Part shown: positions 8,969-18,313 of the stretch, in pieces
Position numbering within the stretch: the stretch's first letter is position 1
Layout: each line of letters begins with the position of its first letter
Source: Mycobacterium sp.
GTDB lineage: Bacteria > Actinomycetota > Actinomycetes > Mycobacteriales > Mycobacteriaceae
Length of the DNA: 64,000 nt
Direction of reading: 5' to 3'
NCBI GenBank assembly: GCA_020438865.1
Contig: JAGQTU010000003.1
Span: forward strand, 124,001 to 188,000
The notes under the pieces: generated by a model
What the model saw: the letters and a program-made list of their open reading frames with translations, nothing else
Told to the model about the DNA's origin: nothing
The model's database searches: none
Position numbers and translations under genes: made by a program

Positions 8969-10597
8969 GTGAAATCGACGATGCAGGACGTTGCGCTGGG
9001 TGTCGCGGGCGTCGTCGAGCACGCGGCGACGGTGCATGGCGAGCGGCAGGTGTTCACCGCGCGCGGTCCCGGCAACATTTTTCAGGTGACGTATGGAGAG
9101 TTGGCGGTTCGGGCGGCCCGGCTGGCCCACGCGTTGCGTGAGGTCGGTGTCTGCGGTGATGAGCGGGTCGCCACGTTGCAGTGGAGTAATCAGGAGCATC
9201 TGGACAGTTATGCCGCGGTGCCGTCGATGGGTGCGGTGCTGCATACGTTGAATCTGCGGCTTCCGCCGCAGCAGTTGGCCTGGATCGCCAACGATGCCGA
9301 TGACCGGGTGGTTCTCGTTGACGACACGGTGTTAGGCGTGCTGGCTGCGGCGTTGCCGATGATGGCCTCGGTGCACACGGTGCTGGTCGCCGGTGAGGGT
9401 GATCTGTCGGCGCTGGACGGTTGCGGGAAAACGGTGCTGCGCTACGACGAGCTGGTGGCGGGCCAGCCGGAGACCTTCGATTGGCCCGAGGTTGATGAGC
9501 GGTCCGCGGCGGCGATGTGCTACACCAGCGGGACCACCGGTCATCCGAAGGGGGTTGTCTATAGCCATCGTTCGATGTGGCTGCATTCGCAGGCCGCCTG
9601 CACGGCTAACGCGTTGGGTATCGGCCATGACGACACGGTGCTGGCCATTGTGCCGATGTTTCACGCCAACGCCTGGGGGCTGCCCTATGCGGCGATGATG
9701 GCCGGTGCGCAGCTGGTGTTGCCGGATCGCTTCTTGCAGGCCGCGCCGCTGGTGCAGATTATTGAGGCGACGCGTCCGACGATGGCGGGTGCGGTGCCGA
9801 CGATTTGGGCTGATGTGTTGCACTATCTGCGCAGCCATCCCGGCCATGATGTGAGTTCGCTGAAGCTGGTGGCGTGCGGGGGATCTGCGGTGCCACGGTC
9901 GCTGATGAGCGCGTTCGACGAGTTGGGTGTGCGGATCGTGCAGGCGTGGGGGATGACCGAAACCTCGCCGCTGGCCTCGGTCGCGCTGGCGCGCCACAGC
10001 GACCCGCCCGAGACGGCGTCGCGGCTGCGGGCCACGCAGGGTCGGGTGGTGGCCGGTGTGCAGGCGCGCATCGTCGACGACGCCGGTGTCGAACAACCCT
10101 GGGACGGAGAGTCCGTCGGGGAGATCCAGGTGCGAGGCCCGTGGATCACTGAACGCTATTACGGGCAGGACACCGCGGCGGTCTGCGTCGACGGGTGGCT
10201 GCCCACCGGTGATGTCGGCACCATCTCCGCGGATGCGTTCATCACGTTGACCGACCGGGCCAAGGACGTGATCAAGTCCGGTGGTGAATGGATTTCCTCG
10301 GTGGAATTGGAAAACGAGCTGGCCGCCCATCCGGCGGTCCGCGCCGCGGCGGTGATCGCCGTGCCCGACCCCAAATGGCAGGAACGGCCGTTGGCGGTGG
10401 TCGTGCTCGATGACGGGCACACCGCGACCGCGGCGCAGCTGGCCGATTTTCTCCGCGGCCGGGTGGCTAAGTGGTGGTTGCCGGAGCGGTGGACATTCGT
10501 GACCGAGATGCCGTTGACGTCGACCGGCAAATTCGACAAGAAGACGCTGCGCGCACGGCACGCCGACGGCGCGTTGGTGGTCGAAACCCTCAGCTGA
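8969..10597 (+). CDS. AMP-forming acyl-CoA ligase (FadD-like)
   Basis: 542 residues, standard for the ANL superfamily. The P-loop-like motif YTSGTTGHPKGVVYSHRS lies near residues 184-201, the A5 motif is QAWGMTETSP, the A7-A8 region is GWLPTGDVG then DRAKDVIKSGGEWISS, and the catalytic lysine motif STGKFDKK is near the C-terminus. It would activate a fatty or other carboxylic acid to the acyl-CoA through an acyl-adenylate. The start is GTG 8969, with ATG 8981 as an alternative. Its place between an SCP2 gene and an alcohol dehydrogenase suggests acid activation in alcohol or lipid oxidation. Confidence 0.92.
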   Translation: MKSTMQDVALGVAGVVEHAATVHGERQVFTARGPGNIFQVTYGELAVRAARLAHALREVGVCGDERVATLQWSNQEHLDSYAAVPSMGAVLHTLNLRLPPQQLAWIANDADDRVVLVDDTVLGVLAAALPMMASVHTVLVAGEGDLSALDGCGKTVLRYDELVAGQPETFDWPEVDERSAAAMCYTSGTTGHPKGVVYSHRSMWLHSQAACTANALGIGHDDTVLAIVPMFHANAWGLPYAAMMAGAQLVLPDRFLQAAPLVQIIEATRPTMAGAVPTIWADVLHYLRSHPGHDVSSLKLVACGGSAVPRSLMSAFDELGVRIVQAWGMTETSPLASVALARHSDPPETASRLRATQGRVVAGVQARIVDDAGVEQPWDGESVGEIQVRGPWITERYYGQDTAAVCVDGWLPTGDVGTISADAFITLTDRAKDVIKSGGEWISSVELENELAAHPAVRAAAVIAVPDPKWQERPLAVVVLDDGHTATAAQLADFLRGRVAKWWLPERWTFVTEMPLTSTGKFDKKTLRARHADGALVVETLS

Positions 10598-10647
10598 ATT
10601 CCAACGTCGGCGACAAACCAGAAGTGTTCAGGGTAAGGAGTGAAACG

Positions 10648-11754
10648 GTGAAGACACGCGCTGCGATTTTGTGGGATCTGGGCCAGAAATGGGAGGTCGA
10701 GGAGGTCGAGCTCGATCCGCCCGGCCCCGATGAGGTGCTGGTGCGGTTGACCGCGACCGGGTTGTGTCATTCCGACGAGCACCTGGTCACCGGGGATCTG
10801 CCGATTCCGCTGCCGGTGGTGGGCGGTCACGAAGGTGCCGGCACGGTGGCCGCGGTTGGGCCCGGCGTCGACAACGTCACCGAGGGCGATTCGGTCATTT
10901 TGACGTTCCTGCCCGCCTGCGGGCGCTGCTCGTACTGTGCGCGCGGCATGGGCAATCTGTGCGAGATGGGTGCGGCGATCATGATGGGGCCGCAGATCGA
11001 CGGCACCTACCGCTTCCACGCCCGCGGCGAGGACGTCGGCCAAATGTGTTTGTTGGGGACGTTTTCCGAGTACACGGTGGTGCCCAAAGCCTCACTGGTC
11101 AAAATCGACGACGGCACCCCGCTGGACAAGGCGGCGCTGATTGGGTGTGGTGTGACCACCGGGTACGGCTCAGCGGTGCGCACCGGCGAGGTGCGCGCCG
11201 GGGACACCGCCGTCGTGGTCGGGGCGGGCGGCATCGGCATGAACGCGATCCAGGGCGCCCGCATCGCCGGGGCGTTGACGATCGTGGCGGTCGACCCGGT
11301 CGCGTTCAAGCGTGAGCAGGCCACCCAGTTTGGCGCGACACACACCGCCGCCACGATCGACGAGGCGTGGGCGCTGGTCAGCGACCTGACCCGCGGCAAA
11401 CTGGCCGACGTGTGCGTGTTGACCACCGACGTCGCCGAAGCGTCCTATGTCGGCGAGGCGTTGTCGCTGGTCGGCAAGCGGGGTCGGGTGGTGGTGACCG
11501 CGATCGGGCACCCCGAGGACGCCTCGATGTCGGGATCGCTGCTGGAGCTGACGTTGTATGAAAAGCAGATCCGCGGCGCGCTATACGGCTCGTCCAACGC
11601 CGCCCACGACATCCCCCGCCTGGTCGAACTCTACAACGCCGGCCAACTCAAACTCGACGAGTTGATTACCCGGGAATACACCCTTGAGCAGATCAACGAG
11701 GGCTATGACGACATGCGAACAGGGCGCAACATCCGCGGACTCATCCGGTTCTGA
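10648..11754 (+). CDS. NDMA-dependent type zinc alcohol dehydrogenase
   Basis: 368 residues. Catalytic-zinc ligands occur in GLCHSDEH and GGHEGAG. The structural-zinc lobe is CGRCSYCARGMGNLC, and the Rossmann motif is VVGAGGIGMNAIQGA. The RGEDVGQMCLLGTFSEY segment and overall length fit the mycobacterial NDMA-dependent group, which often uses tightly bound NAD(H) and mycofactocin as electron acceptor. GTG 10648 is preceded by AAGGAG at 10635-10640; the 59 codons upstream overlap the ligase gene and are rejected. No mycofactocin genes are in this window. It likely oxidises an alcohol whose acid the ligase then activates. Confidence 0.92.
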   Translation: MKTRAAILWDLGQKWEVEEVELDPPGPDEVLVRLTATGLCHSDEHLVTGDLPIPLPVVGGHEGAGTVAAVGPGVDNVTEGDSVILTFLPACGRCSYCARGMGNLCEMGAAIMMGPQIDGTYRFHARGEDVGQMCLLGTFSEYTVVPKASLVKIDDGTPLDKAALIGCGVTTGYGSAVRTGEVRAGDTAVVVGAGGIGMNAIQGARIAGALTIVAVDPVAFKREQATQFGATHTAATIDEAWALVSDLTRGKLADVCVLTTDVAEASYVGEALSLVGKRGRVVVTAIGHPEDASMSGSLLELTLYEKQIRGALYGSSNAAHDIPRLVELYNAGQLKLDELITREYTLEQINEGYDDMRTGRNIRGLIRF

Positions 11755-11776
11755 CGAGCGAAGGGTTTCAAAGGCG

Positions 11777-12871
11777 TTGGCCACAGGACAGATTGCCTAC
11801 CGGCACCGGCCGGGTGGACATTGCGGGTCCTCGGCGCTGCGGGATCTCACCGAATGGGCCGAACTTGGCTGGGGATCTGAGCCGCCAGCCGAGGGCTTGG
11901 TGTTCGCTCTCGGCGGCGCCGTGGACTTCAGCTACGTGCGCTGCGCCCGGCTGCGGCCGCAGATCTATCTGGTGGGGCGCGGCGGCGGGCTGGAGGAGGG
12001 TTATCTGACCCGTATCGGCGCCGGGGCGCGGGTGGCATCGACCGATGACGCCGACGTCGGCTGGGCGTGGGTGACCGCTGAGATCGACGCCGGCCGGCCG
12101 GTGATGGTGTGGGCCGATATCGCCGAGCTGCCCTACCTTCGGGTGCGGTTGAGCATGAGCCGCCACGACATCGTGATCGTCGGCTACGACGAAGCTCGCC
12201 AAGTCGCGTACGTCGTCGACAATGACCGTGACACCACCCAAACCGTCGGCTACGAGAACCTGCGACGGGCTCGGTGCTCGACCGGGTTCCCCATGCCGAC
12301 CCGTCACACCACCTACCTGATCGATTGGCCACGCCAGGTTCCCGAACTGGGCGTGATCGCCGGGCCGGCGCTGGCAGCCAGCGCGGCGTCGATGCGCGGC
12401 GACGCCGCCGGGTCGCCAACCCTTATCGTCGAGGATGCGGACCTGGAAGGGGTCGGGTTGGCGGGTGTGCAGGTTTTCGCCGACGACGTGCGCTGCTGGC
12501 CCGGCAATTTGGATGACGACGCGCTCGCCGAAGCTCTGTTTGGGCTCGGCGCGTTCATCGAGAAGGCCGGCACCGGCGGCGGACTGTTCCGCCGGCTGCA
12601 AGCTCAGGGCTGCCAGGATATCGCCGACCTGCTGGACAGCGACGCGGTCGCCGGCGCGGCAGCGGCAGCCCGCCGGGCCGCCGACCTGTGGAGCGCTGTC
12701 GCCGAGAAAGCCGTGGATACCACCCTTTCGCTGCGGGACCGATGTGCCGCGGCCGCCGACCTGGCCGCCGGACTGCCCCAAGCCGAGCAGCATCTCGCCG
12801 ACGCCTTGGACCACGCGGCGCGATCACTGGCAAGCCCCACGCCGAGCGAGGCGATGACGAAAGGCGCTTAG
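11777..12871 (+). CDS. BtrH N-terminal domain protein (cysteine acyltransferase/peptidase-like)
   Basis: About 364 residues. The N-terminus has YRHRPGGHCGSSALRDL, with a cysteine at the head of a helix. Later come SRHDIVIVGYDE and AYVVDND, giving a Cys-His-Asp arrangement as in the BtrH/papain-like fold. BtrH moves an acyl chain from a carrier protein in butirosin synthesis; the reaction here is unknown. The C-terminal half is Ala-rich and helical. The start is probably TTG 11777, 12 bases after GCGAAGGG; ATG 11705 would overlap the dehydrogenase gene by 50 bases. The next gene overlaps its stop by one base. The pairing with a transglutaminase-like gene suggests a shared acyl-transfer or amide step. 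Confidence 0.75.
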   Translation: MATGQIAYRHRPGGHCGSSALRDLTEWAELGWGSEPPAEGLVFALGGAVDFSYVRCARLRPQIYLVGRGGGLEEGYLTRIGAGARVASTDDADVGWAWVTAEIDAGRPVMVWADIAELPYLRVRLSMSRHDIVIVGYDEARQVAYVVDNDRDTTQTVGYENLRRARCSTGFPMPTRHTTYLIDWPRQVPELGVIAGPALAASAASMRGDAAGSPTLIVEDADLEGVGLAGVQVFADDVRCWPGNLDDDALAEALFGLGAFIEKAGTGGGLFRRLQAQGCQDIADLLDSDAVAGAAAAARRAADLWSAVAEKAVDTTLSLRDRCAAAADLAAGLPQAEQHLADALDHAARSLASPTPSEAMTKGA

Positions 12872-13539
12872 TGACTGACTCATCCACCGGTCATGATCCG
12901 AGTTTTCTGGCGACGACGGAGTACCTGGATTGGCGCCACGACAACGTCCAGCGTTTCACCCAGGCGGCGATCGGCGACAGCGATGATCCGGTCACACGTG
13001 CCCAACGCGTGTTCGCCGCTGTCCGCGACAACATCTGGTACGACCCGTACAGCGTCGACGACGATCCCGACCACTACCGCGCCAGCTACGTCGCCACCGC
13101 CGAACGCGCCTACTGCGTCCCCAAGGCGGTCCTGCTCACCGCGGCGGCCCGCGCCGCGGGCATACCCGCCCGCCTCGGCTTCGCCGACGTGCGCAACCAC
13201 CTGCAAACCGACACGCTGCGCGCCCGCATGGGCGGCACCGACGTGTTCGTCTACCACGGCTACAGCGAACTGTTCGTCAACGACCGCTGGGTCAAGGCGA
13301 CACCGGCGTTCAACGCCGAACTATGCGCCAGATTCGGCGTGCCCCCCATCGACTTCGACGGCGAACACGACGCGCTACTCCATGCCTTCGACAGCAAAGG
13401 CCACCAGCACATGGAATACCTTCACGACCGCGGCTGGTATCACGACTTGCCTTTCACCGAAATCGTTACAGAACTCCATCATCGGTATGGCCCGCTCATG
13501 CGAACCACCCCCATCGAGCGTGACACCTTCACCGAATAG
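12871..13539 (+). CDS. Transglutaminase-like (papain-fold) protein
   Basis: 222 residues. The core is RAYCVPKAVLLTAAARAAGI with the nucleophile cysteine, followed by FVYHGYSELFVNDRWVKATP containing the His and the WVKATPAFN strand; this order is typical of transglutaminase-like enzymes. It starts at GTG 12871, overlapping the last base of the BtrH-like stop codon; the longer upstream reading is inside that gene and rejected. No signal peptide is visible, so it acts in the cytoplasm. It is the last gene of the second arm and is followed by about 1.1 kb of decayed sequence. Confidence 0.85.
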   Translation: MTDSSTGHDPSFLATTEYLDWRHDNVQRFTQAAIGDSDDPVTRAQRVFAAVRDNIWYDPYSVDDDPDHYRASYVATAERAYCVPKAVLLTAAARAAGIPARLGFADVRNHLQTDTLRARMGGTDVFVYHGYSELFVNDRWVKATPAFNAELCARFGVPPIDFDGEHDALLHAFDSKGHQHMEYLHDRGWYHDLPFTEIVTELHHRYGPLMRTTPIERDTFTE

Positions 13540-14208
13540 CCGAACACAAGCGGCGGCATAGGTCTGTACCAATTCCCTCGATCAGCAAAGCCAACAATGG
13601 TGTGGGTGCCTACCTGGCCGCTGCTGCGCGGCCCGGCCATCACAGGTGAGCCCGGCATGCAGTCAGCGATCTGGCATGCCGGGCATCGCAGCACGTAATC
13701 CTGTGACACGCAGACTGTTTGACATCGCGATGTACCAACGCCGACTATCGACAAGTTCAGCAACGGTGGAGGCGAAATGCCAGCCAGGAAATCAATCCGA
13801 TGGGCTCCTCGCGCGGGTGGTCATACATTTCCCTGTCCATCAGGTTGTCGTCCAGGTACGAGCAGCAGCGAGGCGGGTAATGGCGCGGGCGCACGCGGTC
13901 GTCATCGGTAGATGCCGATTGCTGCACGCGCCTGGTACTACGCCGGGCAAGCCTGAGATCCCGGATCTCATGCGGCCACGGGGGAACTTTGCTTAGCGCA
14001 AGCGGCAGATTCATCGCAGACCAGCGCCCCTGTGTCTGCGCGATCTCCTGCGGCACGAATTGGGAAAGTACATTCGACACCCACCTGGACGGGCATCTGG
14101 TGCCAGCATCGTGGAGCTTGCGAACCAGGGATCGTTCGAGCCGTTGCCTGATCATCAACCCTCCTGCGGAGCGCAGACTCGCAGGGCTAAGTGTACCGAT
14201 GGTAGCGC

Positions 14209-14229
14209 TACGATACCACTAGTATCGTA
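14209..14229. promoter_or_regulatory. Perfect 8-bp inverted repeat, likely TetR operator
   Basis: TACGATAC, five bases, GTATCGTA: a perfect dyad of the size bound by TetR dimers. It lies in the decayed stretch about 475 bases before the broken TetR gene at 14704. The 11-mer CGCTACGATAC that includes the left arm recurs at 18887-18897, before another TetR gene. Function is inferred from symmetry and this recurrence. Confidence 0.5.
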
Positions 14230-14386
14230 CGGGTCTGCTGATGCGATTGATCGATCGGCGCCGGCACCTTCGGTGGGCGGTTAAGCGCTGTTTACGGCGG
14301 CTACATGGAGGGTGATGCACCAGGGTTTTCCGTCAACGACGACGACGAACTCGACCCGCGTCGGCTGCGCTCACGAGCACGGTTGC

Positions 14387-14580
14387 AGGTGGCGGTGGGT
14401 GGCTTCTTGCGCGATGAATCCCTTGACTGCCTCCTGAAGGTCAGGGTCGCTGATCTGGTCACGGTAGTGGCGCACTGACCCCTTGGGTCATCGCCTTCGG
14501 GAAACGTCGCCGACAAGGTCGAAATAAAGTGGCTCATCACCAAGTCGTCGCCGACGAAATGCTGGAGAGTAGTTGCCCCG
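14387..14580 (-). pseudogene. Relic of a COG3687-type metal-dependent hydrolase
   Basis: Read on the minus strand, one frame gives FVGDDLVMSHFIST then LSATFPEGDD. A second frame continues with VRHYRDQISDPDLQEAV then KGFIAQEATH. Together these match the consecutive conserved blocks of the predicted metal-dependent hydrolase family COG3687. A short deletion and frame change near 14485 joins them, and the expected EH-containing C-terminus is missing. No intact start-to-stop reading exists. It is a decayed gene, not expressed as a full protein. Confidence 0.6.
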
Positions 14581-14703
14581 AGGGCAATGCGAAACGTACC
14601 CGGCGGGCCTTCGGCAGCACCCGTGTTCTCGGCGATATCGACGACTCGTTGCTCATGCTCATCATGCTGCCCCTTATTGGTAGTGATCACATCTGAGAGC
14701 GGA

Positions 14704-15370
14704 ATGTCGGCCGAGCAGCGTCATCGCCGCCGCCGCGAGGGCTTGATCGATGCTGCGGTCGAGTTGATCGGCACCCGGGGAGTGGCGGCGGCTACGGTGA
14801 GGCGGTGTGCGCGACGTCGGGGGTGACCTCGCGGTATTTCTATCAACATTTCACTGATCGGGACGCGCTGTTGCGGGCGGTTTATCAGCAGCTCTACGCC
14901 ACCTTCCAGGAAGTGATCGTCCGGGCGATCCCCGACGTAGGCGCGACTCCCGACGTGTTGGCGCCCGCTCCGATTCGCGCATTGGTCATGATGATCGAAA
15001 GCGATCGGAGGCTGGGCCGGATTTTTTTGTCGAATCGGCGACCGAGCCGCTGCTACGTGAGTTGCGCAGCCAACTCATGGCTGGTTTTGCCGACCTTGTG
15101 CTGCGCGAGGCCAGAGCGCGCCTCGATATTGCCGACTCCGCGGTCGCCGTGGCGCATCTGGCGTCGATGCTGGGGGTGGGCGGACTGTTCGAGGTGTTGC
15201 GGTGCTGGCTCGACGACGAACTCGACTTGGGCACCGAAGAACTGGTCGCTCACTGCGCAGGTCTCCTCGGAAGCCTCGGTGCCTACGTGCTGTCGCCCAA
15301 TACCGGTGAGACGACGCCGGCAGCCGCTCGACGTGGCGCCGGCAGTGCAGCGGCAGGCGACTCGCCGTAG
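14704..15370 (+). pseudogene. TetR-family regulator broken by two frameshifts
   Basis: Three consecutive frames together give a normal TetR protein. The first has REGLIDAAVELIGTRGVAAATV from ATG 14704, the second CATSGVTSRYFYQHFTDRDA, the third LRELRSQLMAGFADLVL to the stop at 15370. The first break, near 14798, fits loss of one G from a GGG run; the second, near 15027, fits loss of one T from a run of T. Restoring one base at each gives about 220 residues with an uninterrupted HTH. Either the gene is recently inactivated or these are assembly errors. It is convergent with the hydrolase gene at 15392. Confidence 0.75.
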
Positions 15371-15391
15371 GGCGGCCGTCAGCGGGCAGCG

Positions 15392-16282
15392 TCACGACCT
15401 TACCGCCATGGTGCGGTCCAGAAAGTCTGCGACTACCGCGGTGAAGACGTCGTTATCGTCGCCGGCGACCATGTGAGCCGTGCCGGAGACGTCCACTGTC
15501 TGGGCGTGCGGTACGACTTGGAGGAATTCATCGACCGACTGCGCTGATGTGACGTCGGAGAGCACGCCGCGCACCAGCAACGTGGGCGCCTGCACCCGGC
15601 GGGCTCCGTCGACCAGCAGGTCGGTGATGGCACTGAACTCCTCGGCGCCTGTCGCGGGATCGCCTCGCAGGAAGCCGAAGTTGGAGGTGACAAAGGCCGG
15701 GTCCCAGCGCCAGATCCATCGATTGTCCTCGCGCTGACGTAACACCTTGCGGAGTCCGTCCAGACTGCGCGGCCGCGCGCGGTGCGGGTTGTATTCGGCG
15801 ATGACCTCGGCGGCTTCGTCGAGGGTGGCGAACCCGTCGGGGTGGGCGGCCATGAACGACACCACACGGCGTGCCCCGTCGAACTCCATGCGCGGGGTGA
15901 TGTCGACCAGCACCACCGCGGCCCACAGATCCGCCGGTGCGAGCCGGTGTGCCCCCAGGACGGTCATGCCGCCCAGGGACGCACCCACCACCGCAACGGG
16001 GCGCTCGCTGGACGCTTGCGCACGCACGGCCAGCAGATCCGACGCCAGCACGTCGAGATCGTAATGTCCGGCGGGATCCCAGGCGCTGTCTCCGTGACCC
16101 CGCGCGTCATAGGCGATGACGGTGTAGCCGGCATGGTGCAGGCAGCGCGCCGTGGTCGCCCACGCCTGACGGTTTTGACCTCCGCCGTGCAGCAGAAGGA
16201 CGTCAGCGCGGGCATCGTCGCGCCGGTAGCAATCGGCGGCAAGCGTGACGCCGTCGTCGCCGTGCAAGTGCGTGCGCGTCAT
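15392..16282 (-). CDS. Alpha/beta hydrolase
   Basis: 296 residues. The oxyanion region is LLLHGGGQNRQAW, the nucleophile elbow is VVGASLGGMTVLG with the catalytic serine, a candidate acid is in LLVRGVLSDVTS, and the catalytic His is in SGTAHMVAGDDNDV. AYDARGHGDSAW after strand four is typical of the fold. It starts at ATG 16282, 58 bases downstream of the thioesterase gene, and completes a TetR-thioesterase-hydrolase operon read on the minus strand. It is probably an esterase or epoxide/lactone hydrolase on a lipid-like substrate; the specific substrate is unknown. Confidence 0.9.
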   Translation of the reverse strand: MTRTHLHGDDGVTLAADCYRRDDARADVLLLHGGGQNRQAWATTARCLHHAGYTVIAYDARGHGDSAWDPAGHYDLDVLASDLLAVRAQASSERPVAVVGASLGGMTVLGAHRLAPADLWAAVVLVDITPRMEFDGARRVVSFMAAHPDGFATLDEAAEVIAEYNPHRARPRSLDGLRKVLRQREDNRWIWRWDPAFVTSNFGFLRGDPATGAEEFSAITDLLVDGARRVQAPTLLVRGVLSDVTSAQSVDEFLQVVPHAQTVDVSGTAHMVAGDDNDVFTAVVADFLDRTMAVRS

Positions 16283-16340
16283 CGGCGCACCCGAGCGAAT
16301 CGGGCAGCTGGAGCCGCGAGGGCAACGGTGGCTTTCGCCT

Positions 16341-16781
16341 TCATGTCGAGCCGGTCGTCGGGCGCACGACGGTCACGGTTCCCTGGGCGGCGCACACCGC
16401 GCGCCCGTCGTTGCTGATGTCGATCCTGGCGACCCCGCTGCGCTTTCCCAGCGCGATGATCTCGGCCACGGCGACGCACACGCCCTGTGACACCGGCGCC
16501 AGCAGGTTCAGCTTGAATTCCGTCGTCGCAACCCATGATCCGGCCGGAATCACCGGATAGAACACCACACCCAGGCAGTGGTCGACCATCGCGGTCAAAC
16601 ATCCGCCATGCAGATTGCCGAACGGGGTCAGCAGGTCAGCGCGGGCATCCATCTCCACCACCAGTCGCCCGGGGGTGAACTCGGTGTGGCGAAACCCCAG
16701 ATAACCCGACAGCCCGCCCGTGACCGCCAAAGCGTTCTGGAGTTGTTCGGCAATGGCCGGGTCGAACTGCGCGAACTGCAC
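16341..16781 (-). CDS. PaaI-type hotdog thioesterase
   Basis: 146 residues from GTG 16781. The hotdog signature FGNLHGGCLTAMVDHCLG lies centrally, followed by TTEFKLNLLAPV and the closing strand IDISNDGRAVCAAQGTVTV. This matches PaaI-type acyl-CoA thioesterases, which hydrolyse CoA thioesters in the cytoplasm. It sits 27 bases downstream of the TetR gene and upstream of the hydrolase gene, all on the minus strand, so it is probably co-regulated by that TetR. Confidence 0.9.
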   Translation of the reverse strand: MQFAQFDPAIAEQLQNALAVTGGLSGYLGFRHTEFTPGRLVVEMDARADLLTPFGNLHGGCLTAMVDHCLGVVFYPVIPAGSWVATTEFKLNLLAPVSQGVCVAVAEIIALGKRSGVARIDISNDGRAVCAAQGTVTVVRPTTGST

Positions 16782-16808
16782 GGTCAGCGCTCCCGGGTGA
16801 CGCCAGAG

Positions 16809-17474
16809 TCAATCGTCATACGATAAGACACTACTTGGGGTTTGTTGCATACCGCCAGACTCCGCGGCGCAAAGCAGCGACGGCAGCAGGAAACGGCGCA
16901 GGAAGGCGTTCAGGCCGTCGGGACTACGCTGGCGGGGGCCGCGCACCGAGATCAGACTGAGGATGACGCGCAGAATCCACTCGGCGGCGTCGTCGACTGA
17001 CACCCCCGACTTCAGTTGATCCCACCGCTGCCTGAAGACCGGTCGTAGGAATTCGGCGACGAGGTCGAACAATGCCACCGACGTGCCTTCGGTCAACCCG
17101 ACACCGGCTAGATCGTTGTCGCTGCCGAACAACACGCCGATGATCGGCTCGCGGTGCGCCGCTCGTACCGTGACCTCGACGAAATCGACGATTGCCGAAC
17201 CTAAATCGGCATGCTCAGCGATACGCGGAGCGATGCGTCGAAGGTAGCGTTCGGTTGCCCGCAAGATGACACCGGACATGACGGACTCGCGATTGGAGAA
17301 ATAGCGATACACCGTGGCGCGCGATACCCCGGCACGGCCGGCGATGTCCTCCATGGTGGTGCCCGACTGCCCCTTATCCCGCAAGCAGTCTTCGGCGGCG
17401 TCGAGCAGACGATCCCTGGCCACCGCGCGGGTGGCCGCGGGGCCCTCAGCAGGAAACGGTGATGCCCTCGCCAC
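16809..17474 (-). CDS. TetR-family transcriptional regulator
   Basis: 221 residues from GTG 17474, chosen because GAAGGG lies seven bases upstream; an alternative start at 17579 adds 35 poorly conserved residues. The HTH is TTMEDIAGRAGVSRATVYRYF, and the N-terminal RDRLLDAAEDCL helix is typical. The C-terminal ligand domain has WILRVILSLISVR near its end, as in several lipid-responsive mycobacterial TetR proteins. Upstream, near 17548-17571, GCGACA and TGTCGC face each other across 12 bases, a possible autoregulatory site. It heads the operon with the thioesterase and hydrolase genes. Confidence 0.9.
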   Translation of the reverse strand: MARASPFPAEGPAATRAVARDRLLDAAEDCLRDKGQSGTTMEDIAGRAGVSRATVYRYFSNRESVMSGVILRATERYLRRIAPRIAEHADLGSAIVDFVEVTVRAAHREPIIGVLFGSDNDLAGVGLTEGTSVALFDLVAEFLRPVFRQRWDQLKSGVSVDDAAEWILRVILSLISVRGPRQRSPDGLNAFLRRFLLPSLLCAAESGGMQQTPSSVLSYDD

Positions 17475-17654
17475 GATCCCTTCACGTTGACCCGGGCCGC
17501 CCAGCGGCGACAGCGAACGGGCGGCGCAACCGCTATACGGTGCGACATTAGCAGTATTTTGTCGCGTCGACACCGACACCAGCCACCGCCGGCAGAGCCC
17601 TCAGCGATGCCGCGCCGACGGGCGTGCCTTACGCCGCCGCCTGGGTCGCGGGCG

Positions 17655-18313
17655 TCAAGCCGTTGATGACAATGCCAGGTTGGCCAGTATCCGCCGGGTG
17701 GCTTCAGTGATGCGTTCGCGGGTCTGAGCCGCCGTGGCCCGTTGGCCGATGAACGCGGTCAAATTCGCCAACCAGATATCGGCAATGACCGCGGCGACAC
17801 GCCGATCCACAACGGTTGGCGTGCCGCCGGCGAGGGTCCGCGCTAGCAGGTCTTCGATAATTGCGGCGGCCTGGTTCACCACGTCGGCCGCAGTGCGGTC
17901 GGTGACCCGGAAAGCTTTGACCATCGCTTCGGTGAGCAGGGGGTCGGTCTGCCAGCGGTCGTGCAGATAGTCGCTGAGTTGATCGAGGCGCTGCGCGGGC
18001 GTAGCGGCGCTGGCCGTCCATCCCCATCCCGCCTCCACACGTCGAAATTGACGCGTCAGCGCGGCGGCCAGCAGATAGTTCTTCGACGGAACGAAGCGAT
18101 ACAGTGTGCCCACGGCCTGACGGCGTGTTTAGCAATCACCCTCATCTGGACGGCGTCGTAGCCGCCCGCCGAGGCCAACCGCACCGCCTCATCCAGCAAC
18201 GCTTCCCATCGGTCGGCCGCGAGGTGCGCAGCCGCGCTGACGCCGCACATCGACGACGCGGTGGCGCCGGATTTCTGCCTGGCGGACTGAGCGCGTACGT
18301 CAGGTGAGCTCAT
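17655..18313 (-). pseudogene. TetR-family regulator broken by one frameshift
   Basis: The minus strand starts at ATG 18313 and reads ADRWEALLDEAVRLASAGG then VQMRVIAKHA, a normal TetR N-terminus. The frame is then lost; the adjacent frame continues VGTLYRFVPSKNYLLAAAL to a stop at 17655. Adding one G near 18123 restores KHAGQAVGTLYRF, a perfect HTH recognition helix. The ATG overlaps the upstream thioesterase stop (ATGA), so the two formed an operon. It is either a recent pseudogene or a sequencing deletion in a GG pair. Confidence 0.75.

Larger units (their letters stand above)
13540..14703. other. Decayed, mostly non-coding stretch
   Basis: About 1.16 kb without an intact gene. Open frames exist on both strands but their translations look unstructured and carry stops and frame breaks. 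The one recognisable piece is the metal-dependent hydrolase relic at 14387-14580 on the minus strand. A palindrome at 14209-14229 is listed separately. I saw no tRNA, insertion sequence or terminal repeats here. It looks like an old rearrangement scar between the metabolic cluster and the TetR-rich segment. Confidence 0.6.
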
